From the NCBI RefSeq assembly GCF_007830595.1, contig NZ_VLLD01000009.1: a stretch of 64,000 nt of DNA. One strand, 5' to 3'. Made by a program: the position numbers and the translations under genes. Below, one piece after another: positions 26,131-35,822 of this stretch. How positions within the stretch are numbered: position 1 is the stretch's first letter; each line of letters opens with the position of its first letter. Origin of the DNA: Treponema_B putidum (GTDB lineage: Bacteria; Spirochaetota; Spirochaetia; Treponematales; Treponemataceae). The notes beneath the pieces were generated by a model, which searched no databases, was not told the DNA's origin, and saw only the letters and a program-made list of their open reading frames with translations.

Positions 26131-27420
26131 ATGAAAGGCATAATGATATCTGCACCGAACAGCAATTCGGGGAAAACGGTAATTACAGCAGCTCTTCTTT
26201 ATTCTTTAAAAAAAGAAGGCTTTGATATTGCGGCTTTTAAAACAGGTCCCGATCAGGTTGACCGTAAAATACTGGAAATTATCTCAGGCAAAAGAGCCGG
26301 AAATCTCGACCCCTTTATGATGGGACAAAAAGGTATGGAGTTTTCACTTAATATTTCCAATTCGGAATACGCCCTTATTGAGGGAGTAATGGGTTGCTTT
26401 GACGGAATGGGAGCTACCTCAGAAAATTCTTCCTTTGACACGGCAGAAAAAATCGGGAGCGATATTGTATTGGTTTACTCGCCGCAGGGCGAAATGTTTA
26501 CGCTTATTCCAAAACTCAAAGGAATGATTGAATTTTCAAAAAACAGAATAAAAGGAATTATACTTAATAAGCTAAATCCTAAACTTTTTCCACTTTATAA
26601 AAAAATGATTGAGGATAATCTTAAACTGCAAGTCTTAGGTTTTTTTCCTAAAGTTTCCGAGTTTGAAATTAAGGAATCAAATCTGGGGCTGGACATAGAC
26701 GACAGGTTAAAGGAAGAACACTTTTTAGATGTTCTATATAAAATCGTAAAAGAAAATATAGATATAAAAAATTTTTTAAATTTATTTAAGCCCCTTAAAA
26801 CAGGCAGCAAGGTAGAAATAAAAAAAACAAAAATGCGTACATCCATTGCAATGGATGAAGCCTTTAATTTATATTATTCCGAAAATTTATTTTTACTTGA
26901 AAACAGCACGGAGGTGAGTTATTTTTCTCCGCTTAAAGATAGTAAACTGCCGGACTGCGACTTTCTATATTTCGGAAACGGCCAAATAAATAAATATAAA
27001 GAAGCCCTTTCTCAAAATATTAAAATGAAAACTGCAATAAAAAAATTCGCCGAAGCCGGCGGAAAAATCCTAGCTGAAGGCGAAGGTCTTTCCTATCTTT
27101 TTGAACAGCTTAACGGTTTTAAAATGTGCGGAATTTTTCAAGGTTCCGTTGAGAGCACAAGCACTCTGCAAAATTTCGGATATAAACAGCTTGAATTTAT
27201 GCAAGACTGCATTTTAGGAAAAAAAGGAACAATCTTAAATGCCGCCGAATATCATAAATCAAAAGCATCAACTGAAATTCCGCCCATTTTCACAGTTAAA
27301 AAACCTTACTCAACTTTGAGTTTTAAAGATGCTTATGTATACAAAAATTGTCTAGGTCTTTTTCAAAACATTAATTTTACCTATAGCCTTGAAAATTTTT
27401 ATAATTTAATAAAAATTTAA
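26131..27420 (+). CDS. CbiA-like cobyrinate a,c-diamide synthase homologue with altered glutaminase site
   Basis: This 429-residue protein has an N-terminal ATP-binding half with P-loop SAPNSNSGKT and the EGVMGCFDGMG motif, both well preserved. In the C-terminal GATase half, the nucleophile motif normally AECGG reads AEGEG (Cys replaced by Gly), and the terminal His motif normally YxHLHF reads FQNINF. Glutamine hydrolysis in cis therefore looks impossible. It may use ammonia, borrow a glutaminase, or amidate nothing at all. It starts 3 nt after cbiL. Confidence 0.85.
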   Translation: MKGIMISAPNSNSGKTVITAALLYSLKKEGFDIAAFKTGPDQVDRKILEIISGKRAGNLDPFMMGQKGMEFSLNISNSEYALIEGVMGCFDGMGATSENSSFDTAEKIGSDIVLVYSPQGEMFTLIPKLKGMIEFSKNRIKGIILNKLNPKLFPLYKKMIEDNLKLQVLGFFPKVSEFEIKESNLGLDIDDRLKEEHFLDVLYKIVKENIDIKNFLNLFKPLKTGSKVEIKKTKMRTSIAMDEAFNLYYSENLFLLENSTEVSYFSPLKDSKLPDCDFLYFGNGQINKYKEALSQNIKMKTAIKKFAEAGGKILAEGEGLSYLFEQLNGFKMCGIFQGSVESTSTLQNFGYKQLEFMQDCILGKKGTILNAAEYHKSKASTEIPPIFTVKKPYSTLSFKDAYVYKNCLGLFQNINFTYSLENFYNLIKI

Positions 27421-27555
27421 ATTGTAAGTTTTATTTTTCTAAAAAAATATATTGACACACTATTATAAAAGTGCAGAGGAGGCTAGAATATAATTTCATA
27501 AATTGTTATAATGATAAAGTAATAGTATAAAACACATTTTTATGGGAGTTATAGT

Positions 27556-29076
27556 ATGAAAGAGGGTTTAAAAAAATACCTTGAAAAAGAAGGCCCAAAT
27601 GCAAAGTTAGCAATGGTTGCATATTTGGCCAATTTGGATCAGGTTGCTTCTGTGTATCCTGAGATTGCATCAAGCATTGTTAAAGAAATTGAAAATCAGC
27701 GGAGTCACCTAAAACTCATTGCCAGCGAAAACTATTCTTCGTTGGCAGTTCAGTCCGCTATGGGTAACCTGTTGACCGATAAATATGCTGAAGGCTTCCC
27801 GGAACACCGATATTACGGAGGCTGCCAAAACGTCGATGCAGTCGAAAATGCAGCCTGTGAAGAAGCATGCAAAATTTTCGGAGCCGAACATGCCTACGTT
27901 CAGCCCCACTCCGGTGCCGATGCAAATATCGTAGCATATTGGGCTATCTTAAATGCCAAGGTTGAAGAGCCTTTTTTAAAAAAATTTGAAACGGTTGTAG
28001 ATGGAAAGGTAAAAAAAATGAGCCTTGAAGGCTTGAGCCACAAGGACTGGGAAGAGCTTCGCCATTCTCTAGGAAACCAAAAACTTATGGGTTTGGACTA
28101 CTATTCGGGCGGACACCTCACGCATGGGTATGTTCAAAACGTTTCTTCAAAAATGTTTAGAACATGCTCGTACACTGTCGATAAAGAAACGGGAGAGCTT
28201 AACTACGATGAAATTGAAAAACAAGCAATGCAAGAGAAGCCTCTCATTCTTTTGGCAGGTTACAGCGCATATCCGAGGAAAATAAACTTTAAACGCTTTA
28301 AAGAAATCGCCGATAAATGCGGTGCCGTATTGATGGTAGATATGGCCCACTTTGCGGGACTCGTCGCCGGAAAAGTTTTTGAAGGAGAATACAATCCGGT
28401 TCTGTGGGCGGACGTGGTTACAACTACAACTCACAAAACTCTTAGAGGCCCCCGCGGCGCCATGATTCTTTGTAAAAAAGAATTTGCAGAATTTGTAGAT
28501 AAAGGCTGTCCGCTAGTAATCGGCGGTCCGCTCCCGCACGTAATGGCTGCAAAAGCCGTTGCCTTACGCGAAGCTTCAAGCAAAGCCTATCAAGATTATG
28601 CGCACAACGTACGCGATAATGCCGCCGCTCTTGCAGAAGAATGTATGAAGCTCGGAATGAAACTGCAAACCAACGGTACCGACAATCATTTAATGTTGAT
28701 TAACGTAACAAAATATGGCTTAAACGGCCGGCAAGCGGAAACTGCAATGTCAGAGTGCGGCGTAACACTTAATAGGAACAGCCTTCCTTTCGATCCGAAC
28801 GGCCCTTGGTGGACAAGCGGATTGAGGGTTGGAACTCCGGCAGTTACAACAATCGGAATGGGCAAAACAGAAATGAAACAAATTGCTTCAATCATAGACA
28901 GGGTATTAAAGGCTTCAAAACCCGGTGTAACAAAAAGCGGAGCCCCCAGCAAGGCTAATGTTGTGGTTGACCCTGCCGTAAAAGCGGAAATTCAAAAGGA
29001 AGTTGATGCGCTCTTACACAAATTTGTTCTTTATCCTGAATTGGACTTAGACTATTTAAAGAGTATCTATTGTTAA
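27556..29076 (+). CDS. glyA: Serine hydroxymethyltransferase
   Basis: This 506-residue PLP enzyme interconverts serine and glycine with tetrahydrofolate. The PLP lysine lies in TTTTHKTLRGPRGA, and the N-terminal HLKLIASENYSS and KYAEGFPEHRYYGG motifs are intact. It is about 80 residues longer than the usual 420; the extra length includes a segment around residues 135-180 and a longer C terminus, as in some other spirochaete and chlamydial SHMTs. GGGAG precedes the ATG. Confidence 0.93.
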   Translation: MKEGLKKYLEKEGPNAKLAMVAYLANLDQVASVYPEIASSIVKEIENQRSHLKLIASENYSSLAVQSAMGNLLTDKYAEGFPEHRYYGGCQNVDAVENAACEEACKIFGAEHAYVQPHSGADANIVAYWAILNAKVEEPFLKKFETVVDGKVKKMSLEGLSHKDWEELRHSLGNQKLMGLDYYSGGHLTHGYVQNVSSKMFRTCSYTVDKETGELNYDEIEKQAMQEKPLILLAGYSAYPRKINFKRFKEIADKCGAVLMVDMAHFAGLVAGKVFEGEYNPVLWADVVTTTTHKTLRGPRGAMILCKKEFAEFVDKGCPLVIGGPLPHVMAAKAVALREASSKAYQDYAHNVRDNAAALAEECMKLGMKLQTNGTDNHLMLINVTKYGLNGRQAETAMSECGVTLNRNSLPFDPNGPWWTSGLRVGTPAVTTIGMGKTEMKQIASIIDRVLKASKPGVTKSGAPSKANVVVDPAVKAEIQKEVDALLHKFVLYPELDLDYLKSIYC

Positions 29077-29102
29077 AGAAAATTTTCTTATAATTGAAAT
29101 AG

Positions 29103-29147
29103 GGGGCTCCTAACGGCTTTTGCTTTGTATCGGATGCCCCTTTTTTT
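29103..29147 (+). terminator. Terminator after glyA
   Basis: GGGGCTCC pairs with GGATGCCCC (one mismatch), followed by seven T residues at 29141-29147. Confidence 0.82.
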
Positions 29148-29170
29148 ATTGACTGAAATGATGGAGGATG

Positions 29171-29248
29171 GATAAACAGTTCGCCAGAAATTCATCCTCC
29201 CTGTTTATCGGACGAGTTTTGTGCTTTGAACAAAACATCGCATTATTG
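29171..29248 (+). repeat. Two-hairpin dispersed element, copy 1
   Basis: GATAAACAG/CTGTTTATC (9-bp stem) and GTTTTGT/ACAAAAC (7-bp stem) are followed by ATCGCATTATTG. About 67 positions match copy 2 (54257-54336, minus strand). A third hairpin follows just outside it: GCAGTTTG-CGAA-CAAACTGC at 29252-29271. The element lies upstream of the nitrilase gene and in its orientation. Confidence 0.85.
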
Positions 29249-29330
29249 TATGCAGTTTGCGAACAAACTGCTTGAAAAAACTTTTTTCGAAAGCTGATGC
29301 TTCCTGCAAAAAGTTTTTATGGAGGAAAGT

Positions 29331-30062
29331 ATGAAAATCGAACTTTGTGCATCGGAAAATAAAAACGATGATATTGATTTTAATATATCTCAAATTGAAA
29401 ATTTTGTAAAAAAGACAAGACATGAAAAGCCGGATATCCTTCTCTTTGGAGAAAGTTTTTTACAAGGTTTTGATTCTCTTTGCTTTGAATATAAGAAAGA
29501 TATTTTGACAGCGCTCCAAATAAACTCGGAGCCCATCGCAAAAATTCGTTCAATTTCCAAAAAAGAAAAAACAGGCATAGGTTTCGGGTTTATCGAAAAC
29601 GATCATGGAGCTATTTTCAGCTCTTATATGATAATCGGAAAAAACGGAGAAATGATTTGCCTTTACAAAAGAGTTTCCCAAGGCTGGAGGATTGACGGAA
29701 CCTGTGCCGACTATCGGGAGGGAAAAGATTTTTTTGAGTTTGATTTTGAGGATAAACGCCTTGCTGTTTTTATTTGCGGCGACTTGTGGGAAGATAAACT
29801 TCTGGAACCGATTATAACTCTTAATCCCGATGTCTTTTTATGGCCGGTATTTTGCAGCTATACAAAGGAAGAATGGCAAAACGGCGAAGCCTCTGCTTAC
29901 GCCGAAAGAACTGCAATCCTCGATAAACCGGTTTTATTTATAAACTCTCTTGTAGAGGAAAATTCTCCGGCTGTAGGAGGAGGAGCCTTTGTATGGCATC
30001 ACGGCAACCTTGTTAAAGAAGTACCTATGGGCAAAACCGGTTTTTTAGTGTACGAAATTTAG
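29331..30062 (+). CDS. Carbon-nitrogen hydrolase (nitrilase superfamily)
   Basis: This 243-residue cytosolic hydrolase has the Glu-Lys-Cys triad: Glu in LFGESFLQGF, Lys in CLYKRVSQGW and nucleophile Cys in FICGDLWED. The start at 29331 is chosen over an ATG at 29319 because GGAGG lies 6-10 nt before it. The substrate (an amide or carbamoyl compound) is not evident. It is monocistronic and follows a structured leader holding the dispersed element. Confidence 0.88.
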   Translation: MKIELCASENKNDDIDFNISQIENFVKKTRHEKPDILLFGESFLQGFDSLCFEYKKDILTALQINSEPIAKIRSISKKEKTGIGFGFIENDHGAIFSSYMIIGKNGEMICLYKRVSQGWRIDGTCADYREGKDFFEFDFEDKRLAVFICGDLWEDKLLEPIITLNPDVFLWPVFCSYTKEEWQNGEASAYAERTAILDKPVLFINSLVEENSPAVGGGAFVWHHGNLVKEVPMGKTGFLVYEI

Positions 30063-30126
30063 GTAGAGCCGCTCTTTGAGTAATAGATATAGATGCTCCT
30101 TTAGCAATGGATTGAGTCCCTCTTAA

Positions 30127-31641
30127 TTAGTAATTAGAGCTTGAAGAATGGCTCATATCTTTTAATACGACATCGTGGGGGCCGCCTTCAATAATACTGG
30201 CCGAAGAAACTAAAGTTATTTTAGCATCACGCTGGAATTCAGGAATACTTAAAACCCCGCAATTACACATTGTTGAGCGTATCTTGTTTAGGGTTACAGC
30301 AACGTTATCATGAAGTTTTCCTGCATAAGGAACATAGGAGTCCACCCCTTCTTCAAACGATAGCTTTTTCTCTCCGCCCGAATCATAACGCTGCCAGTTT
30401 CTAGCCCTCGCTGAACCTTCACCCCAGTATTCTTTCATATAGTTTCCGTTAATCAGTACCTTATTTGTGGGACTTTCGTCAAAGCGGGCAAAGTACCGGC
30501 CGAGCATACAAAAATCGCTCCCCATAGCGAGGGCTAAGGTTATGTGATAGTCAAAAACAATTCCGCCGTCAGAACATATCGGAATATAAATTCCCTTCTT
30601 TTTAAAGTATTCATCTCTGGCCTTAGCAACCTCTATTACGGCAGTTGCCTGACCTCGTCCTATTCCCTTTGTTTCGCGAGTAATACAGATTGAACCGCCT
30701 CCTATTCCGACTTTTATAAAATCGGCTCCTGCATCCGCTAAAAAATTAAAGCCGTCGGCATCTACAACATTGCCAGCCCCTATAGGAATTGAGTCCCCGT
30801 ATTTTTCTTTTACAAATTGAATAGTCTGCCTTTGCCAATCGCTAAACCCGTCGGAGGAGTCTATACAGAGCACATCGGTACCCGCTTCAACAAGGGCAGG
30901 AACACGCTCTTCATAGTCCCTTGTGTTTATACCGGCTCCCACCATGTAACGCTTTTTTTCATCAAGAAGTTCAAGAGGATTTTCGGTATTGCTTTCATAG
31001 TCTTTTCTAAATACAAAAGCAACAAGACAGCCTTTTTTGTCCAAGATCGGAAGAGAATTTAGCTTATATTCCCAGATAATGTCTTGGGCTTTTTTTAGGC
31101 TTATTCCTTCTTCTGCTACATGGAGACGTTCGATAGGTGTCATAAATTCTTTTACCCTAGTATTTAAATCAGTGTGACCTATGCGGTAATCTCTGCCCGT
31201 AACCACACCTAATAGCTTTCCGTGTCCTGTCCCGTCATCGGTTACGGCAACGGTGGTATGGTCGGTTTTGTCTTTTAAGTCTAAAACATCGCTCAATGTT
31301 TGATCGGGCGTAATGTTTGAATCGCTTTCGACAAAGCCCGCCCGATAGTTTTTTACTTTTGCAACCATCTTAGCTTCATTTTCGATAGATTGAGAGCCGA
31401 AAATAAAAGAAATGCCGCCTTCCCGTGCAAGAGCAATAGCCATATTATGATCTGAAACCGACTGCATAATCGAAGATACCAGAGGAATATTTAAACTTAT
31501 TTTAGGCGGTGTTTCTTTTTTGTATTTTGTTAAAGGTGTTTTAAGAGAAACTGCCTGAGGAACGTGCTTGATTCCTGAAAGACGCGGCACCAGTAAATAT
31601 TCGCTGAATGTATGCGAAGGTTCATCATAAAAAAAAGCCAT
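30127..31641 (-). CDS. guaB: IMP dehydrogenase
   Basis: This 504-residue enzyme oxidises IMP to XMP in GMP synthesis. It contains the TIM-barrel start with SSIMQSVSDHNMAIALAREGG, an inserted CBS pair (about 100-220), and the catalytic loop GIGGGSICITRE with the active-site Cys. The C-terminal flap segment differs in detail from Bacillus GuaB but the length fits. AGGTG lies upstream of the ATG. Confidence 0.93.
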   Translation of the reverse strand: MAFFYDEPSHTFSEYLLVPRLSGIKHVPQAVSLKTPLTKYKKETPPKISLNIPLVSSIMQSVSDHNMAIALAREGGISFIFGSQSIENEAKMVAKVKNYRAGFVESDSNITPDQTLSDVLDLKDKTDHTTVAVTDDGTGHGKLLGVVTGRDYRIGHTDLNTRVKEFMTPIERLHVAEEGISLKKAQDIIWEYKLNSLPILDKKGCLVAFVFRKDYESNTENPLELLDEKKRYMVGAGINTRDYEERVPALVEAGTDVLCIDSSDGFSDWQRQTIQFVKEKYGDSIPIGAGNVVDADGFNFLADAGADFIKVGIGGGSICITRETKGIGRGQATAVIEVAKARDEYFKKKGIYIPICSDGGIVFDYHITLALAMGSDFCMLGRYFARFDESPTNKVLINGNYMKEYWGEGSARARNWQRYDSGGEKKLSFEEGVDSYVPYAGKLHDNVAVTLNKIRSTMCNCGVLSIPEFQRDAKITLVSSASIIEGGPHDVVLKDMSHSSSSNY

Positions 31642-31741
31642 AGATCACCTCGAAAATGAATTTTCTAATAGTATAATTTTTTGGAAAAAAAATCAAGGCT
31701 GCGGCCTATTTTTAATATCCGCCTCTTTTGAGCAATACTGT

Positions 31742-32524
31742 TTAATTTTTATTTTTTGTGCCGAGATATTTTTTATAATGATTATAAAAAATAAATACCT
31801 TTTCAAACAAAAATACAAAAATTATAAATCCGCAGGAATATTCAGCGATTAAAAAGAAATTTTTAAAATTATCGGGACAATTAACAAAAAACTGTATCAT
31901 TTTAAGACTGTAAAAAATCATAGTAACCGCTATTGTTATCTTCCCTCCCTTCGTAGATTTTATTTCAACAGGGAATTTCAACAACATAAAAAACAACATA
32001 CCTATGGCTTGGAACATCAGCCTTCCGAAGATGAGATAGAAAAACCAATTCGGAAGTAACGCCAACTGATAATATACAATTGAAACGAGAGCAAGGAGGG
32101 AATAATCGCTCATAGAATCAAGCATACGGCCTATCTTTGTCTCCTGATTAAATTTTCTTGCTATAAAACCGTCAAAAAAATCAGTTAGAAAAACCAAAAT
32201 CAACACAACAGCCAATATTATTTTAAAGTATTTTATCTCATTTTGTTTTAAAAGAAAGGCAATCAGAGGAACCGAACTTATGCGGAAAAGAGTGATGGCA
32301 TTTGCAAGATTAATTTTCTCAAGTAAAAGATTATTCTCCACATTTACAAATTCTCCTTTATATAGAATCAAAAAAAGCAAAAGCAGAGAATGCCATAAAG
32401 TTATATGTATTAAAAAAGCACTAAAAATTTCTTTATCCGTGTTAAATATCTTATAAATTGCAAAAACAGCTGAAAATTGAAACAGCCAATAAAATAAGAC
32501 CAATCTGCCGATTTTTTTTTCCAT
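31742..32524 (-). CDS. CDP-alcohol phosphatidyltransferase family membrane protein
   Basis: This 260-residue protein carries the family motif D-x2-D-G-x2-A-R-x8-G-x3-D-x3-D in TDFFDGFIARKFNQETKIG followed by RMLDSMSD. About seven hydrophobic segments are present. It transfers a phosphatidyl group from CDP-diacylglycerol to an alcohol; the acceptor (glycerol-3-phosphate, choline or inositol) cannot be decided here. It starts 18 nt after the wecA/tagO-like gene. Confidence 0.85.
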   Translation of the reverse strand: MEKKIGRLVLFYWLFQFSAVFAIYKIFNTDKEIFSAFLIHITLWHSLLLLFLILYKGEFVNVENNLLLEKINLANAITLFRISSVPLIAFLLKQNEIKYFKIILAVVLILVFLTDFFDGFIARKFNQETKIGRMLDSMSDYSLLALVSIVYYQLALLPNWFFYLIFGRLMFQAIGMLFFMLLKFPVEIKSTKGGKITIAVTMIFYSLKMIQFFVNCPDNFKNFFLIAEYSCGFIIFVFLFEKVFIFYNHYKKYLGTKNKN

Positions 32525-32542
32525 AAAAGAAGTAACTCCGCA

Positions 32543-33625
32543 TTATCTCAATTTTTTATTTAAAATTTTTTCTTTTTCATAATGAATTAATGTAAAAAAC
32601 AATAAGCCTACAAGTATCAGCCCTATCAAAATTATAAGAGCTTCAACCCCTTGCAAAACTATAGCCATTCCTGCAAACAAATCTATTATAAGCTGGAATA
32701 TCATAAAAATATACAAAGCTCCTCTAGGACTAAAACCTATAAGCATAAGCTTATGGTGAAGATGAAATTTATCGCCCTCACCTATAGGACGTTTATCCCT
32801 CACCCTGCGCCATATAGCTGCAAAAGTATCAAAGATAGGCAGCATTAAAATAACAGCGGCAAATTGCAGTCCTGCCGATTCGTAACCTATGGGCGAAGGT
32901 ATAAGAGGAAGGATTGCCAATACAAAACCTAAGATTTGTGAGCCGCAATCTCCCATAAATATTTTTGCTTTGGGACGCGACAAATTAAAAAATAAAAATC
33001 CTATGATTGCAAATGCAAGAATAAGAATACGAAATATGATCATATAGCTTATCCCAATAGCATAATAAATTGCAGCATAAGTTAGGAGTACAGAAGCACC
33101 TAAACATCCGGCTTGACCGTCAATTCCATCAACAAGATTAATTGCATTGGTAATTCCTATTATCCATAAGAAAGTAATTAAATATGTTTCAGGCCCCATA
33201 TACCAAAAGAAGCCTATAGGCCCAAAACTTATTTTTTTAAATGTATATCCTCCGTATAAAACTATTACGGCTGCACAAGATTGAACTAATAGCTTAAAAA
33301 TCGCCCTCCAATTTTTTATATCGTCCCAAAGGCCCATTATAAATATAATCATACTTCCTAAAGCAATATAAAAAAAATTGGAATGTATTAAGCGCAAATC
33401 AGGAAAACGAAAATGCAATATTATGCTGGAAATTAAGTAAGCAAGCCCGAATCCAACCCCTCCTATCCTAGGTATATTACCTGAATGAATTTTTCTTCCG
33501 CCTGTTTTGTCATATAGATTATGTTTTTTTGAAAACCTAATCAATATATAAACAAAAAAAGCGGACGACATACAGGGAAGAATAATTATATAAAAGACAA
33601 ACTGAATTATAGGCAAACTCGGCAT
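32543..33625 (-). CDS. Undecaprenyl-phosphate sugar-1-phosphate transferase (WecA/TagO-like)
   Basis: This 360-residue polytopic protein of the MraY/WecA family has NLVDGIDGQAGCLG (metal-binding aspartates), MGDCGSQILGF and the loop GDKFHLHHKLMLIGFSPR. The HLHH loop is typical of WecA/TagO rather than MraY. It starts polymer synthesis on a lipid carrier in the inner membrane. With the downstream phosphatidyltransferase it forms a two-gene envelope operon. An AAGGAG site precedes the ATG. Confidence 0.88.
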   Translation of the reverse strand: MPSLPIIQFVFYIIILPCMSSAFFVYILIRFSKKHNLYDKTGGRKIHSGNIPRIGGVGFGLAYLISSIILHFRFPDLRLIHSNFFYIALGSMIIFIMGLWDDIKNWRAIFKLLVQSCAAVIVLYGGYTFKKISFGPIGFFWYMGPETYLITFLWIIGITNAINLVDGIDGQAGCLGASVLLTYAAIYYAIGISYMIIFRILILAFAIIGFLFFNLSRPKAKIFMGDCGSQILGFVLAILPLIPSPIGYESAGLQFAAVILMLPIFDTFAAIWRRVRDKRPIGEGDKFHLHHKLMLIGFSPRGALYIFMIFQLIIDLFAGMAIVLQGVEALIILIGLILVGLLFFTLIHYEKEKILNKKLR

Positions 33626-33714
33626 TCTCCTTAATTACATTCACTGCCGCCATTATACAACAATATAACTAAATTAGCAAGTCTTAACACAATAAGGAGA
33701 ACCCTTCATTAACC

Positions 33715-35700
33715 TTATTCTATATTGATTTTTTCAACATAATCTAAAAAAGCAAAGCGAATGCCGGAATATTCTTTTTCGGCTTGTACAATTTTCTTCT
33801 TTAAATTATCCAAGGAATTTTCTATCTCCAAAAGTTTATCTAAGAACATTTTTCCTTGTTGAGTCTCGGAGCCCACAGCTTGAATATTTTTGCGTACCCT
33901 ATCTTGTTCGGTATTAAGTTCTTTTTGTTCATTTTGTAAATTATTTAAAGAAATTTGGGCCTTGTCTACCTTAGCTTTTTCATCTAAAATTGATTTAAAA
34001 GCTTTTTTTATTTTTTCAGGAATCTCCGAATTGGAATAAATACCTAGCATTGCATTATTATCCATCGTATTGATTTGCAAAATTTCTTCAAAAAGTCTTT
34101 CTTCAACTACTTCAAGTTTTCCTTGCGAACCGGCTTTTACCTTTATGTTAAACCTGTACTTGTTTGAAGTCTTTTCCAACAAGGCTTTTTCATCGGCAAG
34201 CTTGTATCCCGAGCTTATAGGATGCTCGACCACAATAGAGCGTTCTTTTGATGCAGCATTCTTAATAGTATACAGAGAGTTCTTAGACGACTTGTATTGC
34301 CGATGCAGCACTCCCTTTACAATTTTAATAGTTTGGATTTGCTTGTCAAAGTTTTCGGTTCTACTCCCCCGCACATCCATATCATCCCCAAAAGCTATAA
34401 ACCGTTTTTCTTTTTCGGGTAAAAACTCCAAAATAGCATCGCCTACATATTCTCCGTTTTCAAAAACCGTAATAGGCCCTGCAGGAAATTTAAGTCCGGA
34501 ATTATTCTCGATACTGATACATAGCTTAGGGTGCACATCAGCCCCATAAGCCATATTCGAAAAAACCGAATATTTTTGAGCCGGAAGAGAAACAAGGCTT
34601 AACGGAATCATAGTGCTTTTTTGTCTGGGTAAATTAACGGGTTTAACCGGAGTAAAAGCAAACATTTCTCCTGCCGAGGTCTTAGCAACAGTCTGATTTT
34701 CAAAATAAGAAGAGCCGTCGTCATCGGCCATTGCAGAAGCAAGTTCCTTAGAATAAGCCCTTTTTTCCATCAATGGTACTGCCATAGGTTCTTCATAAAC
34801 CATATCGCTATCATAAGCGGAATCAAAGGTTTCAGGACTAGCCGCCTGACCTGCAAGAATCGGAATAGTTTCGCGCTCAGTATAATAAGGTTCATATAAA
34901 TTTTGTTTAAAACCTACCGGCCGGCCGCTTGTCAGAGTAAGTTTTACATCCTTCCAATCGATATCAGTAGAGTTGTCTATTATTGCCCAAGCCTGAAATG
35001 CTGCACTGGTATTACCCATGTCGAGCCTATATGAAGGCTTCCAAATAGGAGCTTCCATAACATAAGAAAGTCCTATCTTCCTTTCACCCTCCGATTCTAT
35101 ATCTATTGAAATCAGCTTTCTTTCCTTTGCCGAAGCTTCTAAAATGAGACTTAAGGCTTTTTGCAAATCTTCATTTCTCTGGGGATCCGTAAATTTGAAA
35201 GATTGCACATCATTAAAAGATATAATCTTAACACCATCAGCCGAAACAATGGAAAGTAGAATACCGGCTTTAGAATCTTCAATTTTATCTACACTTAAAA
35301 TTTTACCTGTAATCTTATTCTGGGTATAAACTTCAATTTCGGCACCTTTTTGTGCCTTAAGAAGTTTAAAAATAGAGTCATTCCCGAATAAATCAACCTT
35401 TAAACTCTGCATTGTTTTTTTAAGAGTATCTTCCGATTGATAATTTATCGATAAATTCTTTGCGGCAGGGTCTTTTACAAAAACGGACTTTAAGACATCG
35501 CTGATTTGGGAAGGAAGAAACAATAAATCTATCTTACCGGACCCTTTTACAATGCCTTCATGCTCATAATGGGCTACACCCGAAGAATAAAGAGTTACCT
35601 TTTTTAACGGAATATCATCTTCATTAAAACCGCTTTCAGGATCGGCAAAAACCGTAGCCATACAAAGTAATGAAATTAACATAAAAAATCTTTTTTTCAT
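33715..35700 (-). CDS. Exported DUF4139 protein
   Basis: This 661-residue protein has a signal peptide (residues 1-19, ending VFA). It has an N-terminal DUF4140-like segment and a long beta-rich DUF4139 domain with YVMEAPIWKPSYRLDMG, a motif usual for this family. The last 90 residues form a coiled coil. The family has no fixed function; location is periplasmic or surface. AGGAGG lies before the ATG. Confidence 0.82.
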   Translation of the reverse strand: MKKRFFMLISLLCMATVFADPESGFNEDDIPLKKVTLYSSGVAHYEHEGIVKGSGKIDLLFLPSQISDVLKSVFVKDPAAKNLSINYQSEDTLKKTMQSLKVDLFGNDSIFKLLKAQKGAEIEVYTQNKITGKILSVDKIEDSKAGILLSIVSADGVKIISFNDVQSFKFTDPQRNEDLQKALSLILEASAKERKLISIDIESEGERKIGLSYVMEAPIWKPSYRLDMGNTSAAFQAWAIIDNSTDIDWKDVKLTLTSGRPVGFKQNLYEPYYTERETIPILAGQAASPETFDSAYDSDMVYEEPMAVPLMEKRAYSKELASAMADDDGSSYFENQTVAKTSAGEMFAFTPVKPVNLPRQKSTMIPLSLVSLPAQKYSVFSNMAYGADVHPKLCISIENNSGLKFPAGPITVFENGEYVGDAILEFLPEKEKRFIAFGDDMDVRGSRTENFDKQIQTIKIVKGVLHRQYKSSKNSLYTIKNAASKERSIVVEHPISSGYKLADEKALLEKTSNKYRFNIKVKAGSQGKLEVVEERLFEEILQINTMDNNAMLGIYSNSEIPEKIKKAFKSILDEKAKVDKAQISLNNLQNEQKELNTEQDRVRKNIQAVGSETQQGKMFLDKLLEIENSLDNLKKKIVQAEKEYSGIRFAFLDYVEKINIE

Positions 35701-35822
35701 ACCTCCTCCAAGGAAATAACGTATTTTTTATTATATCATAGATAAAAACCGTTGACTAGGGTATAATTTGCAGCTATCGGTAATTTATGACGTGATTATT
35801 AATAAATTCAATTCATCTTCCA

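Noticed and set aside
27556..29076. SHMT as a fusion protein because it is about 80 residues too long
   Set aside because: The extra length is spread in an internal segment and tail with no separate domain; similar long SHMTs exist in other lineages.
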